Assembly: GCA_039707655.1 (NCBI GenBank) | Contig: CM077665.1 | Coordinates: forward strand, 80,911,954 to 80,975,953 | DNA length: 64,000 nucleotides | Source: Elymus sibiricus | Lineage: Eukaryota; Streptophyta; Magnoliopsida; Poales; Poaceae | Reading direction: 5' to 3' | In this document: piece by piece, positions 1 to 10,860 of the stretch | How positions within the stretch are numbered: position 1 is the first letter of the stretch | Layout of the letters: every line of letters starts with the position of its first letter | Notes under the pieces: generated by a model | Told to the model about the DNA's origin: nothing | Databases searched by the model: none | What the model saw: the letters and a program-made list of their open reading frames with translations, nothing else | Made by a program: the position numbers and the translations under genes

Positions 1-381
1 ATCGTAAAACGCGATGAACTCTTCTCCTTGATTTTTTTCTCCCCGAATAGGAATATATAGAGTTGGAATTGAGGTCGGAGGAGCTTCAGGGGGCCCACAA
101 GCCTGCAGGGCGCACCCTAGGGGGGGACGCCCCCTGGCTTGTGGCCAGGTGGTGGACCCCCTCCGGTTGATTCTTTCGCCAGTATTTTTTATTAATTCCA
201 AAAATATTCTCCGTAAATTTTCAGGTCAATCCGAGAACTTTTATTTCTGCACAAAAATAACTCCAAGGCAATTCTGCTGAAAACAGCGTCAGTCCGGGTT
301 AGTTCCATTCAAATCATGGAAATTAGAGTCCAAAACAAGGGCAAAAGAGTTTGGAAAAGTAGATACGATGGAGACGTATCA
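1..381 (-). repeat. E1 3' LTR (partial)
   Basis: Near-identical to 8148-8530. It ends at 381 with gtatca, which is TGATAC on the minus strand and the first bases of this LTR. Differences from the other LTR are few substitutions and small indels in the G/C run near 120-135. A GC-rich inverted repeat lies at 95-144. Confidence 0.9.
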
Positions 382-396
382 ACTCCCCCAAGCTTA
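382..396 (-). other. E1 polypurine tract
   Basis: Minus-strand TAAGCTTGGGGGAGT directly abuts the 3' LTR, the position of the plus-strand primer in LTR retrotransposons. The same 15 bases recur exactly at 2393-2407. Confidence 0.85.
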
Positions 397-2427
397 ACCC
401 ATTGCTTGTCCTCAAGCAATTCAGTTGACAAACTGAAAGTGATAAAGAAAAACTTTTACAAACTCTGTTTGATCTTGTTGTTGTAAATATGTCTAACTGA
501 TGTTTAGATTTTCAGCAAAGATTATAGACTAACCACATTCACAATAACATTTAGGTCTCACATTTACTCATATCAATGGCATAATCAACTAGCGAGCTAT
601 AATAATAAGTCTCGGGTGACAACAATTTTATCAAAACAATCATGATACAATATGATATAATGGTATCTCGCTAGTCCTTTCTGAGACCGCAAAACATAAA
701 TGCAGAGCACCTCCGAAGAACAAGGACTGACTAGACATTGTAATTCATGGTAAAAGAGATCCAGTCACACTCATACTCAATATCAATTAATAACAAAGCA
801 TACAAATGACGGTGGTGCTCTCTAACTGGTGCTTTTATAAGAGGAGGATGACTCAACAGTAAAGTAAATAGATAGGCCCTTCACAGAGGGAAGCATTGAT
901 TTACAGAGGTGCCAGAGCTCGAGCTTTTAAAACAGGGATGAATTATAATTTTGAGCGGTATGCTTTCATTGTCAACATAACAACTAAGAGATCTCAGTAT
1001 CTTCCATGCTAGATACATTATAGGCGGTTTCCAAACAGAATAGTAAAGTTTTTACTCCCCCTCCACCGATCAATCACACTCCACGGCGAGCCGAATCCAC
1101 GGGTACCGTCCATACAAACAACAATCCTGGGGGAGTTTTGTTTCATTATATTTTGATTTGATTTTTGAGCATGGAACTGGGCATCCCGAATACCAGCCAC
1201 TTTCTCGTGAATGATAGTGAATCAACACGTATCGTGAGAATAACCCACCTAGCATGGAAGATACTGACAGCCCCTAGTCACTACATGAGTGATTCGGGCA
1301 TACAAAACAGGGTATTATTTGAAGGTTTAGAGTTTGGCACATGCAAATTTACTTGGAACGGCAGGTAAATACCGCATATAGGTAGATATGGTGGACTCAT
1401 ATGGAACAACTTTGGGTTTATGGAAATGGATGCACAAGCAGTATTCCCGCTTAGTACAAGTGAAGGCTAGCAAAAGACTGGGAAGCGACCAACTAGAGAG
1501 CGACAACAGTCATAAACATGCTTTGAGATTAACCAACATTGAATGCAAGCATGAGTAGGATATAAATCACCATGAACATAAACATCGTGGAGGCTATGTT
1601 GATTTTGTTTCAACTACATGCGTGAACATGTGCCAAGTCAAGCCACTTGAATCATTCAGAGGAGGATACCATTCTATCATACTACATCACAACCATTTTA
1701 AAATGCATGTTGGCACTCAAGACAAACCATTATACACTCTTAGCTAATTAAGCATGGCATGAGTAACTATAATCTCTAATTGTCATTGCAAACATGTTTC
1801 ATCCATAATGAGCTGAATCCAGAACGATGAGCTAATCATATTTACAAAAACAAAATAGGTCGAGTTCATACCAGCTTTTCTCCATCTCAATCACTTCATC
1901 ATATATCGTCATTATTGCCTTTCACTTGCACGACCGAACGGTGTGAATAATAATAAGAGTGCACGTGCATTGGACTAAGCTGGAATCTGCAAACAATAAC
2001 TCAAAGGAGAAGACAAGGTAATATGGGCTCCCTGTAAGATAAACAATAATGCATATGAGAGCGACTCAACATGTTCATTGTGGTCTTCTCCTTACGACCC
2101 AAAGGAAAGAAATTTCAAAACAAGAACGAGAAAAACTATTTACACGGGAAAGCTCCCAACAAGCAAAAGAAGAACGAGAAATCTTTTTGGGTTTTCTTTT
2201 TAATGGTACAACTAAACAAATTAAAAGGTAAAGCTAGAACTAATTTTTTGGATTTTCTCAAGGTTAATTAAACACACAAGAAGAAAGCGAAAAGAAGAAA
2301 TAAACTACCATGGATGATACAATGAAAAAGTATAAGCACCGACTACTAAGATGAGTGTGTGAACATGAATGTAATGTCGGTGAGAAATACGTACTCCCCC
2401 AAGCTTAGGCTTTTAGCCTAAGTTGGT
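397..2427 (-). other. E1 non-coding 3' internal region
   Basis: About 2 kb of AT-rich sequence between the accessory ORF and the PPT. I see no convincing ORF; the short ones on either strand have no recognisable domain. The one notable item is the exact PPT copy at 2393-2407, just downstream of the accessory ORF stop. The place where pol would lie in an autonomous relative is non-coding here. Confidence 0.7.
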
Positions 2428-3510
2428 CTATGGCCATGGCTGAAAATAACCATCTCCTGGATACTCCGGAGGATACTGAGGGTTCCACTGGTTGGTGAGC
2501 TCCTGTGGCTCCCACTGAAAAACTGGATCCTGATACGGATCAAGGGCTGGTGCCGGCTCAGGTGCTGGTGGTTGCGACAAACCCCAATATCTGTAAATGT
2601 CCTCGGGCATAATAGTGTACCTGCCTGAATGAATATCGAACAAAGAAGAAGCAGGCAAAGCAATAATCTCACAAGTACCCTGACTAAATACTAAATTGTA
2701 AAGCAGCCTCCTATTATTATCCTTCCTAATAAAATCATGTGCTACCATACTATCATAGTCTAAATATCTTGTAGGTAGCAGCATTTCCTCTTCCTCGTCA
2801 AGCCTAATGGGTATCTTAAAGTGTTTGGCAAGACGAGATGCATAGATACCTCCGAATATAGGGCCCTTCGAACGGTTTAAGTTCAACCGTTGGGCCACTA
2901 TAGCGCCCAAACTAAAATTTCTATCAGCAAGTAAAGTGTGGCGCAGAATAGCGAGGTCGGGAGCACTAAGGCTTCCACTCTCCCCACGGCCAATTAAACA
3001 TCTCCCCGCAAATAATGAATAATAGCGTAAAACAGGAAAATGTAAACTAACTGCTCTTGCCTTTGACACCCCTCTCTCTTCCCCCATAGTGATTGCGGCA
3101 ATAAAGTCCTCCATGTCTCTAGGACGTGGTTCACTGACGCTGCCCTCATAAGGTATTTTGCAAACTTTGCAAAAATCGTAAAGTTCCATCTCCTTAGGCA
3201 CATCATATAAGTAAAATTCTACCATGGGAGGATTCTTCCTAGGATAAAAGTGAAAATTTTGCACGAAGATATTAGTGAGTAGGAGGTACTGGTCACACTT
3301 ATCATTGAGGAAGTCGGTGATGCCTGCATTCTTTGCCAAATAATAAAAATCTTCATAAATTCCGGCCGCCCTCAAGAATGCATCACTTGGCCATTCACAT
3401 GGCCGAACCTCCGCGACACGAGGAAGATTATATTTGGGCTTCTTCTTCACCTCATTTTCATCTTCTTTAGAGCCCCGGCTTGAAGAGCCTCTTAATAATC
3501 TCCTCATCAT
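2428..3510 (-). CDS. Intact accessory ORF of E1, putative plant transposon protein type, 360 aa
   Basis: An uninterrupted 360-codon ORF starting at ATG 3510 (MMRRLLRGSSSRGSK). The N-terminus is basic and serine-rich with an EDENEVKKK patch. The middle is a globular region rich in aromatic residues (YYLAKNAGITDF, FHFYPRKNPPMVEFYLYD). The C-terminus is proline, glutamine and tryptophan rich (about residues 310-360). There is no RT, integrase or protease motif. It resembles the uncharacterised proteins annotated in plant genomes as putative plant transposon protein (Pfam Transposase_32, from memory); no activity is established for them. It lies downstream of Gag-protease on the same strand, separated by about 790 bp that includes an LTR-like module. 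It is intact although the upstream gag frame has a stop. Confidence 0.7.
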   Translation of the reverse strand: MMRRLLRGSSSRGSKEDENEVKKKPKYNLPRVAEVRPCEWPSDAFLRAAGIYEDFYYLAKNAGITDFLNDKCDQYLLLTNIFVQNFHFYPRKNPPMVEFYLYDVPKEMELYDFCKVCKIPYEGSVSEPRPRDMEDFIAAITMGEERGVSKARAVSLHFPVLRYYSLFAGRCLIGRGESGSLSAPDLAILRHTLLADRNFSLGAIVAQRLNLNRSKGPIFGGIYASRLAKHFKIPIRLDEEEEMLLPTRYLDYDSMVAHDFIRKDNNRRLLYNLVFSQGTCEIIALPASSLFDIHSGRYTIMPEDIYRYWGLSQPPAPEPAPALDPYQDPVFQWEPQELTNQWNPQYPPEYPGDGYFQPWP

Positions 3511-4297
3511 TTTTTTTCTGAAAAATTTCTGAAATTTTTAGTGACTCACAATAAAGGTGAACAAAACTCAACAAAACTTATAGCAACTACTCCCACAAGT
3601 GCCTAGAGGCTATATCATGCATCAAAACTACTTGGGACCATACAAATTTGACATGCAAGCTCAAGAACATGGTCACTACAGCAGCAAAAATTTGCAATAT
3701 ATGAAGCACTAGAACAAAAACTAATTGGACCATTGGAGGAGTCACATACCGAAGAACAATCCCCCAAAACAGTTTTGCAAATGGAGCTTTGAGCAAGGAG
3801 ATCGAAAATGGCAGCAAGATGAGCTAGAACACGGGTTTGAGCAATGGTGGGATTTTTTCTAGAGGAAGACGAAGTGGATGGGTGCTGGAATAAGTGAGGG
3901 GGCCCCACGTGGGACCCATAAGCCAGGGGGGCGCGCCCAAGGGGGGTGGGCGCGCCCTGTAGGCTTGTGGCCCACTGGTGCAGCCCCCTGATGTGTTCTC
4001 AGTGCCAAAAATTCTTAAATATTCCAGAAAAAATCATACTACATTTTCAGGGCATTCTGAGAACTTTCATTTTCAGGTCATTTTTCTATTGCACGGATAA
4101 ATCAGAAAACAGGAAAATAAAAGCATTTTTACTAAATTAAATCTAAAGAACAAAAAATAAAAGTTGGGTACAGAAGGTTGTGCCTCCTCAATTCATCTAT
4201 CTCATGCTCATCAAAAAGAATCCATCAATAAGGTTGATCAAGTCTTATTGACAAACTTTTTTCGAATGACACGGAACCGGAGAATTTTCGAATAACA
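3511..4297 (-). other. E1 spacer with an LTR-like module at 3895-4140
   Basis: There is no supported ORF between the two coding regions. At 3895-4140 the sequence resembles the element's own LTR: a GC-rich inverted repeat with ggcgcgccc arms and the flanks aagccagg / aggcttgtgg, followed by attccagaaaaaatca and a ttttcagg stretch in the same order as in the LTR at 8240-8400. It is diverged and lacks LTR ends, so it is not a nested insertion with visible boundaries. Confidence 0.6.
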
Positions 4298-7051
4298 CTA
4301 GGTTACCTCAATGGGGATATGCATGTCCCCAACAATAAGTATATCATATTTCTTTTTGACAGTAGGGAGAGGGAATTCAAAGTCTCCAATAATAATAGTT
4401 GAAATTTTTTCAATGGAGTTGATACTATGAACTTGAGGTTGTTTCTTCGGAAAGTGCACCGTATGCTCATTACCGTTAACATGAAAAGTGACATTGCCCT
4501 TGTTGCAATCAATAATAGCCCCTGCAGTATTCAAAAAGGGTCTACCAAGGATGATTGACATACTGTCGTCCTCGGGAATATCAAGAATAACAAAGTCCGT
4601 TAGGATAGTAACATTTGCAACTACGACAGGCACATCCTCACAAATACCGATGGGTAAAGCAGTTGATTTATCAGCCATTTGCAAAGAGATTTCAGTAGGT
4701 GTCAACTTATTCAAATCGAGTCTACGATACAAAGAGAAAGGCATAACACTAACACCAGCTCCAAGGTCACATAAAGAAGTTTTAACATAATTTCTTTTAA
4801 TAGAGCATGGTATAGTAGGTACTCCGGGATCTCCTAGTTTCTTTGGTATTCCACCCTTAAAGGTATAATTAGCAAGCATGGTGGAAATCTCAGCTTCCGG
4901 TATCTTTCTTTTATTTGTCACAATATCTTTCATATACTTAGCATAAGGAGACATCTTCAGAATATCAGTCAAGCGCATACGCAAAAAGACAGGTCTAAGC
5001 ATTTCAACAAAGCGCGCAAAATCCTCATCATCCTTTTTCTTGGATGGCTTAGGGGGAAAAGACATGGGTTTCTGAACCCAAGGTTCTCTTTCTCTACCAT
5101 GCTTCCTAGCAACGAAGTCTCTTTTATCATATCTTTTATTCTTAGGTTGTGGGTTATCAAGATCAACAGCAGGTTCAATCTCCACATCATTATCATTACT
5201 AGGTTGAGCATCAACATGAACATCATCATTAATATTATCACTAGGCTCATGTTCATTACCAGATTGTGTCTCAGCATCTGAAATAGAAATATCATTTGGG
5301 TTTTCATGTGAATCTATACCAGGTTCACTAGCAGCATGCAAAGTTCTATCATCATTCTTTTTCCTCTTATTACTAGAATGACTAGGTGCATCAGTATTAA
5401 TTCTCTGAGAATCTTGCTCAATTCTCTTAGGATGGCCTTCAGGATACAAAGGTTCCTAAGTCATTTTACCACCACTAGTCACAACTCTAACAGAATTTTC
5501 ATTGATCTTACCAATCATCTCATTAAGCAAATCATTCTGTGCCTTAAGTACTTGTTCTACTTGAGTAGTTACCATGGAAGCATATTTACTAATAAGCTTA
5601 AGATCATTAACAGTTCTACTCATATAATCACCTAAGCGATCAAGCATGTAAGAATTATGTTTCAATTGTCTACTAACATAAGCATTGAAATTTTCTTGCT
5701 TAACAATAAAGTTATCAAACTCATCCAAGCATTGGCTAGCAGACTTATTATAAGGTATATCACCTTCATCAAATCTTCGGAGGGAATTTACCTCTACTAC
5801 CTGTGTCGGGTTATCAAGACCATGTATTTCTTCAATAGGTGGTAGATTCTTAACATCTTCAGCTTTAATGCCTTTTTCTTTCATAGATTTCTTTGCCTCT
5901 TGCATATCTTCAGGACTGGGAAATAGAATACCTCTTTTCTTCGGAGTTGGCTTTGGAGGTGGTTCGGGAATAGACCAATCATTATCATTGCTCAATATAT
6001 TATTCAATAGTAGTTCAGCTTGTTCAACAGTTCGTTCCCTGAAAACACAACCAGCACAACTATCTAGGTGGTCCCTAGAAGCATCGGTTAGTCCATTATA
6101 AAAGATATCAAGTATTTCGTTTTTCTTGAGAGGATGATCAGGCAAAGCGTTAAGTAATTGGAGTAGCCTCCCCCAAGCTTGTGGGAGACTCTCTACTTCA
6201 ATTTGCACAAAGTTAAATATTTCCTGCAAGGCAGCTTGTTTCTTATGGGCAGGAAAATATTTTTCAGAGAAGTAATATATCATATCCTGGGGACTACGCA
6301 CACAACCAGGAGCAAGAGAATTAAACCATATCTTAGCATCACCCTTTAATGAGAAAGGAAACAACTTAAGAATATAGTAATAACGAATTTTTTCCTCATG
6401 AGTAAATAGGGTGGCTATATCATTCAATTTAGTAAGATGTGCCACAACCGTTTCAGATTCATAACCATGGAAAGGATCAGATTCAACCAAAGTAATTAAC
6501 TCAGGATCGACAGAGAATTCATAATCCTTATCAGTAACAAAGATAGGTGAAGTAGCAAACTTAGGATCATATTGCATTCTAGCATTCAAAGATTTTTCTT
6601 TCCACTTGCATAGTAATTTCTTAAGATCATCTCTATCCTTACAAGCAAGAAAGTCCCTAGCTACCTCTCCCTCCATAACATAACCCTTAGGTATATTAGG
6701 CAATTCATATCTAGGAGAGCTAGGTCTAGCAAGTGTCTCATAGTGTTCAGTTTCAATAATTTCATCAGTTTCAGAAATATCATTAGTTGCAGCATTGACT
6801 CTAGCAATTTGTTCATCAAGAAATTCACCCAGTGGCACAGTAGTATCAAGCAAAGTATCATCATAAGCATCATGCATAGCAGAAGTGACATCATCAATCA
6901 CTTGCGACATATCAGAATCAATAGCGGGTGGTGGTGTCGCAAGTTTACTCAAAACAGAAGGTGAATCAAGTGCAGAGCTAGATGGCAGTTCCTTACCTCT
7001 CCTCGTAGTTGAGGGATAGATCTTGGTTTTAGCATCTTTCAGATTCTTCAT
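4298..7051 (-). pseudogene. Gag-protease polyprotein of E1, one in-frame UAG
   Basis: One reading frame from ATG at 7051 to the stop at 4298, broken only by TAG at 5456-5458. Upstream part, 531 residues: a retrotransposon Gag domain around residues 200-330, with LFPFSLKGDAKIWFNSLAPG as the landmark. Downstream part, 383 residues: an acidic, asparagine-rich linker, then a retropepsin-like domain with the DLGAG active-site loop near combined residue 760 and ILGRPFL as the second signature. Gag would form the particle and the protease would process it. No RT or integrase follows. The longer ORF that reaches 7393 runs into the LTR; I chose 7051 because it is the first ATG after the PBS. The stop most simply arose from CAG, but readthrough cannot be excluded from one copy. 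Confidence 0.85.
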
Positions 7052-7100
7052 AGTGATCAACAGATATAAATCCCAAGTGACACAAAGAATAGAGCTATGT

Positions 7101-7118
7101 TCCCCGGCAACGGCGCCA
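7101..7118 (-). other. E1 primer binding site, tRNA-Asp type
   Basis: Minus strand TGGCGCCGTTGCCGGGGA, 11 bases after the LTR end. It is complementary to the 3' end of plant tRNA-Asp(GUC) including CCA, as I recall that tRNA. Confidence 0.85.
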
Positions 7119-7129
7119 GAAAAAGGTCT

Positions 7130-8530
7130 TGATAACCCACAAGTATAGGGGATCGCAACAGTTTTTGAGGGTAGAGTATTCAACCCAAATTTATTGATTC
7201 GACACAAGGGGAGCCAAAGAATATTCTCGAGTATTAGTAGCTGAGTTGTCAATTCAACCACACCTGAAAGACTTAATATCTGTAGCAAAGTATTCAGTAG
7301 CAAAGTAGTATGGCAGTAACGGTAACAATGGTAAAGTGACAGTAGCAGCTTTGTAGTGATTGTAACAGTAGCAACGGAAAAGTAACTTAGCAAAGATCAA
7401 TATGTGAAAAGCTCATAGGCAATGGATCGATGATGGATAATTATGTCAGATGGCATTCATCATGCAACGGTTATAACATAGGGTGACACAGAACTAGCTC
7501 CAATTCATCAATGTAATGTAGGCATGTATTCCATATATAGTCATACGTGCTTATGGAAAAGAACTTGCATGACATCTTTTGTCCTACCCTCCCGTGACAG
7601 CGGGGTCCTAATGGAAACTAAGGGATATTAAGGCCTCCTTTTAATAGAGAACCGGACCAAAGCATTAGCACTTAGTGAATACATGAACTCCTCAAACTAC
7701 GGTAATCACCGGAAAGAATCCCAGTTATTATCACCCTGGGGGATGCGGATCATAACTCGTAATAGGTGTCTACAACTTGCAAGATAGGATCAAGAACACA
7801 TATATATTCATGAAAACATAATAGGTTCAGATCTGAAATCATGGCACTCGGGCCCTAGTGACAAGCATTAAGCATAGCATAGTCATAGCAACATCAATCT
7901 CAGAACATAGTGGATACTAGGGATCAAACCCTAACAAAACTAACTCGATTACATGGTAAATCTCATCCAACCCATCACCGTCCAGCAAGCCTACGATGGG
8001 ATTACTCACGAACGGCGGAGAGCATCATGAAATTGGTGATGAAGGATGGTTGGTGATGACGACGGCGTCGATTTCCCCTCTCCGAAGCCCAAAACGGACC
8101 CCAGATCTGCCCTCCCGAGGAAGAACAGGAGGTGGCGGCGGCTCCGTATCGTAAAACGCGATGAACTCTTCTCCTTGATTTTTTTCTCCCCGAATAGGAA
8201 TATATAGAGTTGGAATTGAGGTCGGAGGAGCTTCAGGGGGCCCACAAGCCTGCAGGGCGCGCCCTAGGGGGGGGGCGCCCCCCTGGCTTGTGGCCAGGTG
8301 GTGGACCCCCTCCGGTTGATTCTTTCGCCTGTATTTTTTATTAATTCCAAAAATATTCTCCGTAAATTTTCAGGTCAATCTGAGAACTTTTATTTCTGCA
8401 CAAAAATAACACCAAGGCAATTCTGCTGAAAACAGCGTTAGTCCGGGTTAGTTCCATTGAAATCATGCAAATTAGAGTCCAAAACAAGGGCAAAAGAGTT
8501 TAGAAAAGTAGATACGATGGAGACGTATCA
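7130..8530 (-). repeat. E1 5' LTR
   Basis: 1401 bp, TGATACGTC... to ...GGGTTATCA on the minus strand, with TGATA/TATCA inverted ends. It carries a GC-rich hairpin at 8242-8293. I see no ORF of note. Confidence 0.9.
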
Positions 8531-8778
8531 GGATTGTGATGGGATCACGGGACAGATCGTGATTGGATCGCGAGACGGATCATGATTGGATCGTGGGACG
8601 CTCGGCGATTTGGATCGCGAAGACGTTCGACTACATCAACCGCGTTTCTCAACGCTTCCCGCTTAGCGATCTACAAGGGTATGTAGATCCACTCTCCCTC
8701 TCGTAGATGCTCATCACCATGGATAGATCTTGCGTGTGCGTAGGAAATTTTTTGTTTCCCATGCAACGTTCCCCAACA
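8531..8778 (+). repeat. E2 5' LTR remnant (right end)
   Basis: The 3' part of an Angela LTR, ending cgttccccaaca. It is truncated on the left by the E1 insertion. It includes about three units of a short tandem repeat built on gatcgcgggacggatcgtga. Confidence 0.88.
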
Positions 8779-8779
8779 G

Positions 8780-8791
8780 TGGTATCAGAGC
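8780..8791 (+). other. E2 primer binding site, initiator tRNA-Met type
   Basis: tggtatcagagc, one base after the LTR end. This is the standard complement of plant initiator tRNA-Met. Confidence 0.93.
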
Positions 8792-10029
8792 TAGGTCTAT
8801 GTGTAGATGAGATCTCGAGTAGAAACACAAAGGAGTTTGTGGGCGTTGATATTCAGATTGCTTCCTCCCTTGTTCTTTTCTTGATTCGGCGGTATTGTGG
8901 GATGAAGCGGCCCGGACCAACATTACTCGTACGCTTACGAGAGACCGGTTCCATCAATTGACATGTAACTTCGTTGCATAAAGATGGCTGGCGGGTGTCT
9001 GTTTCTCCCACTTTAGTCGGATCGGATTTGACAAAGGCGGTCCTTGAGAAGGTTGAAAAGCAATTTTTGTATCACCGTTGTGGTTTTTGCGTAGGTAAGA
9101 ATTGTTCTTGCTAGATACCCGTAACAGCCACGTAAAACTTGCAACAACAATTAGAGGACGTCTAACTTGTTTTTGCAGGGTATGTTGTGATGTGATATGG
9201 CCAATTACATGATGAGATATATGTGATGTATGAGATGATCATGTATTGTATAGAATATCACGACTTGCATGTCGATGAGTACGGCAACCGGCAGGAGCCA
9301 TAGGGTTGTCTTTAATTATTTTCGCCATTTTTGCTTTACTTTATCGTTATGAGTTAGCAATAGTCGTGGAAGCAACAGTCGGCGTGACAACCTCATGGCG
9401 ACACATTGATGGAGATCAAGATGATGTAGATCATGGTGTCACGCCGGTGACGATGGAGATCATGCCGGTGCTTTGAAGATGGAGATCAAAAGCACAAGTT
9501 CATGGCCATATCATGTCACTTATGATTTGCATGTGATGTTAATCCTTTTATGCATCTTATTTTGCTTAGGACGACGGTAGCATTATAAGGTGATCCCTCA
9601 CTTAAATTTCAAGATAAATTGTGTTCTCCCCGAGTGTGCACCGTTGCGAAAGTTCGTCGTTTCGAGACACCACGTGATGATCGGGTGTGATAGACTCTAC
9701 GTTCGCATACAACGGGTGCAAGCCAGTGTTGCACGTGCGGAACACTCGGGTTAAACTTGACGAGCCTAGCATGTACAGACATGGCCTCGGAACACAAGAG
9801 ACCGAAAGGTCGAACATGAGTCATATAGTAGATATGATCAACATGAAGATGTTCACCATTGAAACCACCTCAACTCACGTGATGATCGGACTTGAGTTGG
9901 TGGATTTGGATCATGTGACACTCGAATGACCGGAGGGATGTCAATTTGAGTGGGAGTTTTTTAGTAATATGATTAACTAAACTCATTATCATGAACATAG
10001 TCAAAATGTCTTTGCTAATTATGTTGTAG
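8792..10029 (+). other. E2 untranslated leader, copy 1
   Basis: About 1.2 kb between PBS and gag with many stops in all frames. An intron-like pair is present: a donor in gcgtaggtaagaattg near 9090 and an acceptor in gtttttgcagg near 9177. The same pair occurs in copy 2 (near 24292 and 24379). Long leaders are usual in BARE/Angela elements. Confidence 0.6.
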
Positions 10030-10860
10030 ATTACTAGCGCGCGCTGTAGCTCCCTTGATTTTTTATATGTTCCTAGAGAAATAGAGTTGAAAGATGATGG
10101 TAGCAATAATGCGGACTGGGTCCGTGATCTGAGGATTGTCCTCATTGCTGCACAGAAGGCTTATGTCCTTAATGCACCGCTCGGTGCGCCACCCCCTCTA
10201 GCGTCGTCTGTAGATGTTGTGAACGTCTGACATGCACGTTTTGATGACTACTTGATAGTTCAGTGCGTCATGCATTACGGCTTAGAATTGAGGCTCCAAA
10301 ACGTTTTGAACGTCACGGAACATATGAGATGTTCTAAGAGCTGAAATTGGGATCTCAGGCTCGTGCCCGTGTTGAGAGGTATGAGACCTCCAACAAGATT
10401 CTTTGCCTGCAAGATGAAGGAGAATAGCTCAATCGGTGAGCTTGTGCTCAGATTGTCTGGGTGCTACAATCGCTTGAATCAAGTGGGAGTTGATCTTCCA
10501 GATAAGATAGTGATTGATATAGTTCTCCAAGTTACTGTCACTAAGCTACTAGAGCTTAGGGATGAACTATATAATGCCAGGGATGGAAATAATGATCCCC
10601 GAGCTATTCGCGATGTTTGACACCACGAAGGTAGAAATCAAGAAGGAGCATCAAGTGTTGATGGTTAGTGAAACCACTAGTTTCGAGAAGGGCAAGGGCT
10701 AGGAGGGAAACTTCATGGATGGCAAGTCAGTTGCTGCTCCAGTGAAGAAACCCAAGGTTGAACCCAAACCCAAGACTAAGTGCTTCTATTATGAGGAGAA
10801 CGGTCGCTGAAGCGGAACAACCCTAGATACTTGGTAGATAAGAAGGCTGTCAACGTCAAC
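10030..10860 (+). pseudogene. Gag remnant of Angela copy 1
   Basis: Copia-type Gag fragments in shifting frames. Around 10090-10180 the translation gives ADWVRDLRIVLIAAQKAY. From 10363 to 10620 there is an 85-codon open stretch with LVLRLSGCYNRLNQVGV. Around 10770-10860 a broken zinc-knuckle region follows (KCFYYEENGR, then a frameshift into a TGA). Stops and indels separate the pieces. Copy 2 at 25230-26078 shares most of them. Confidence 0.8.

Larger units (their letters stand above)
1..8530 (-). mobile_element. E1: non-autonomous Ty3/gypsy element, Sabrina/WHAM type, left end cut by the window
   Basis: The element reads on the minus strand. Its 5' LTR is 7130-8530 and its 3' LTR is 1-381, of which only the part matching 8148-8530 is inside the window. 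A PBS at 7101-7118 and a PPT at 382-396 fix the internal region. It encodes a Gag-protease reading frame and a 360-residue accessory ORF, but no reverse transcriptase or integrase, so it must use proteins made elsewhere. It is inserted in the 5' LTR of the Angela element: the bases after it (8531 on) align with 23732 on in the second Angela copy. The expected 5-bp TSD is ggatt (8531-8535); its partner lies left of the window. The assignment to the Sabrina/WHAM group rests on LTR ends remembered from Triticeae. Confidence 0.85.

Noticed and set aside
5456..7393. 645-codon version of the E1 gag ORF
   Set aside because: Its first 114 codons run through the LTR end, PBS and leader and start from a non-ATG codon. 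The first ATG after the PBS, at 7051, is the better start.
8780..8791. tRNA gene
   Set aside because: The tRNA-like bases here and at the other PBS positions are only the 12-18 bases complementary to tRNA 3' ends; no cloverleaf is present.
9687..9929. 80-codon ORF repeated at 24888-25130
   Set aside because: It is kept in both Angela copies only because the copies are near-identical. It lies in the untranslated leader and has no domain.
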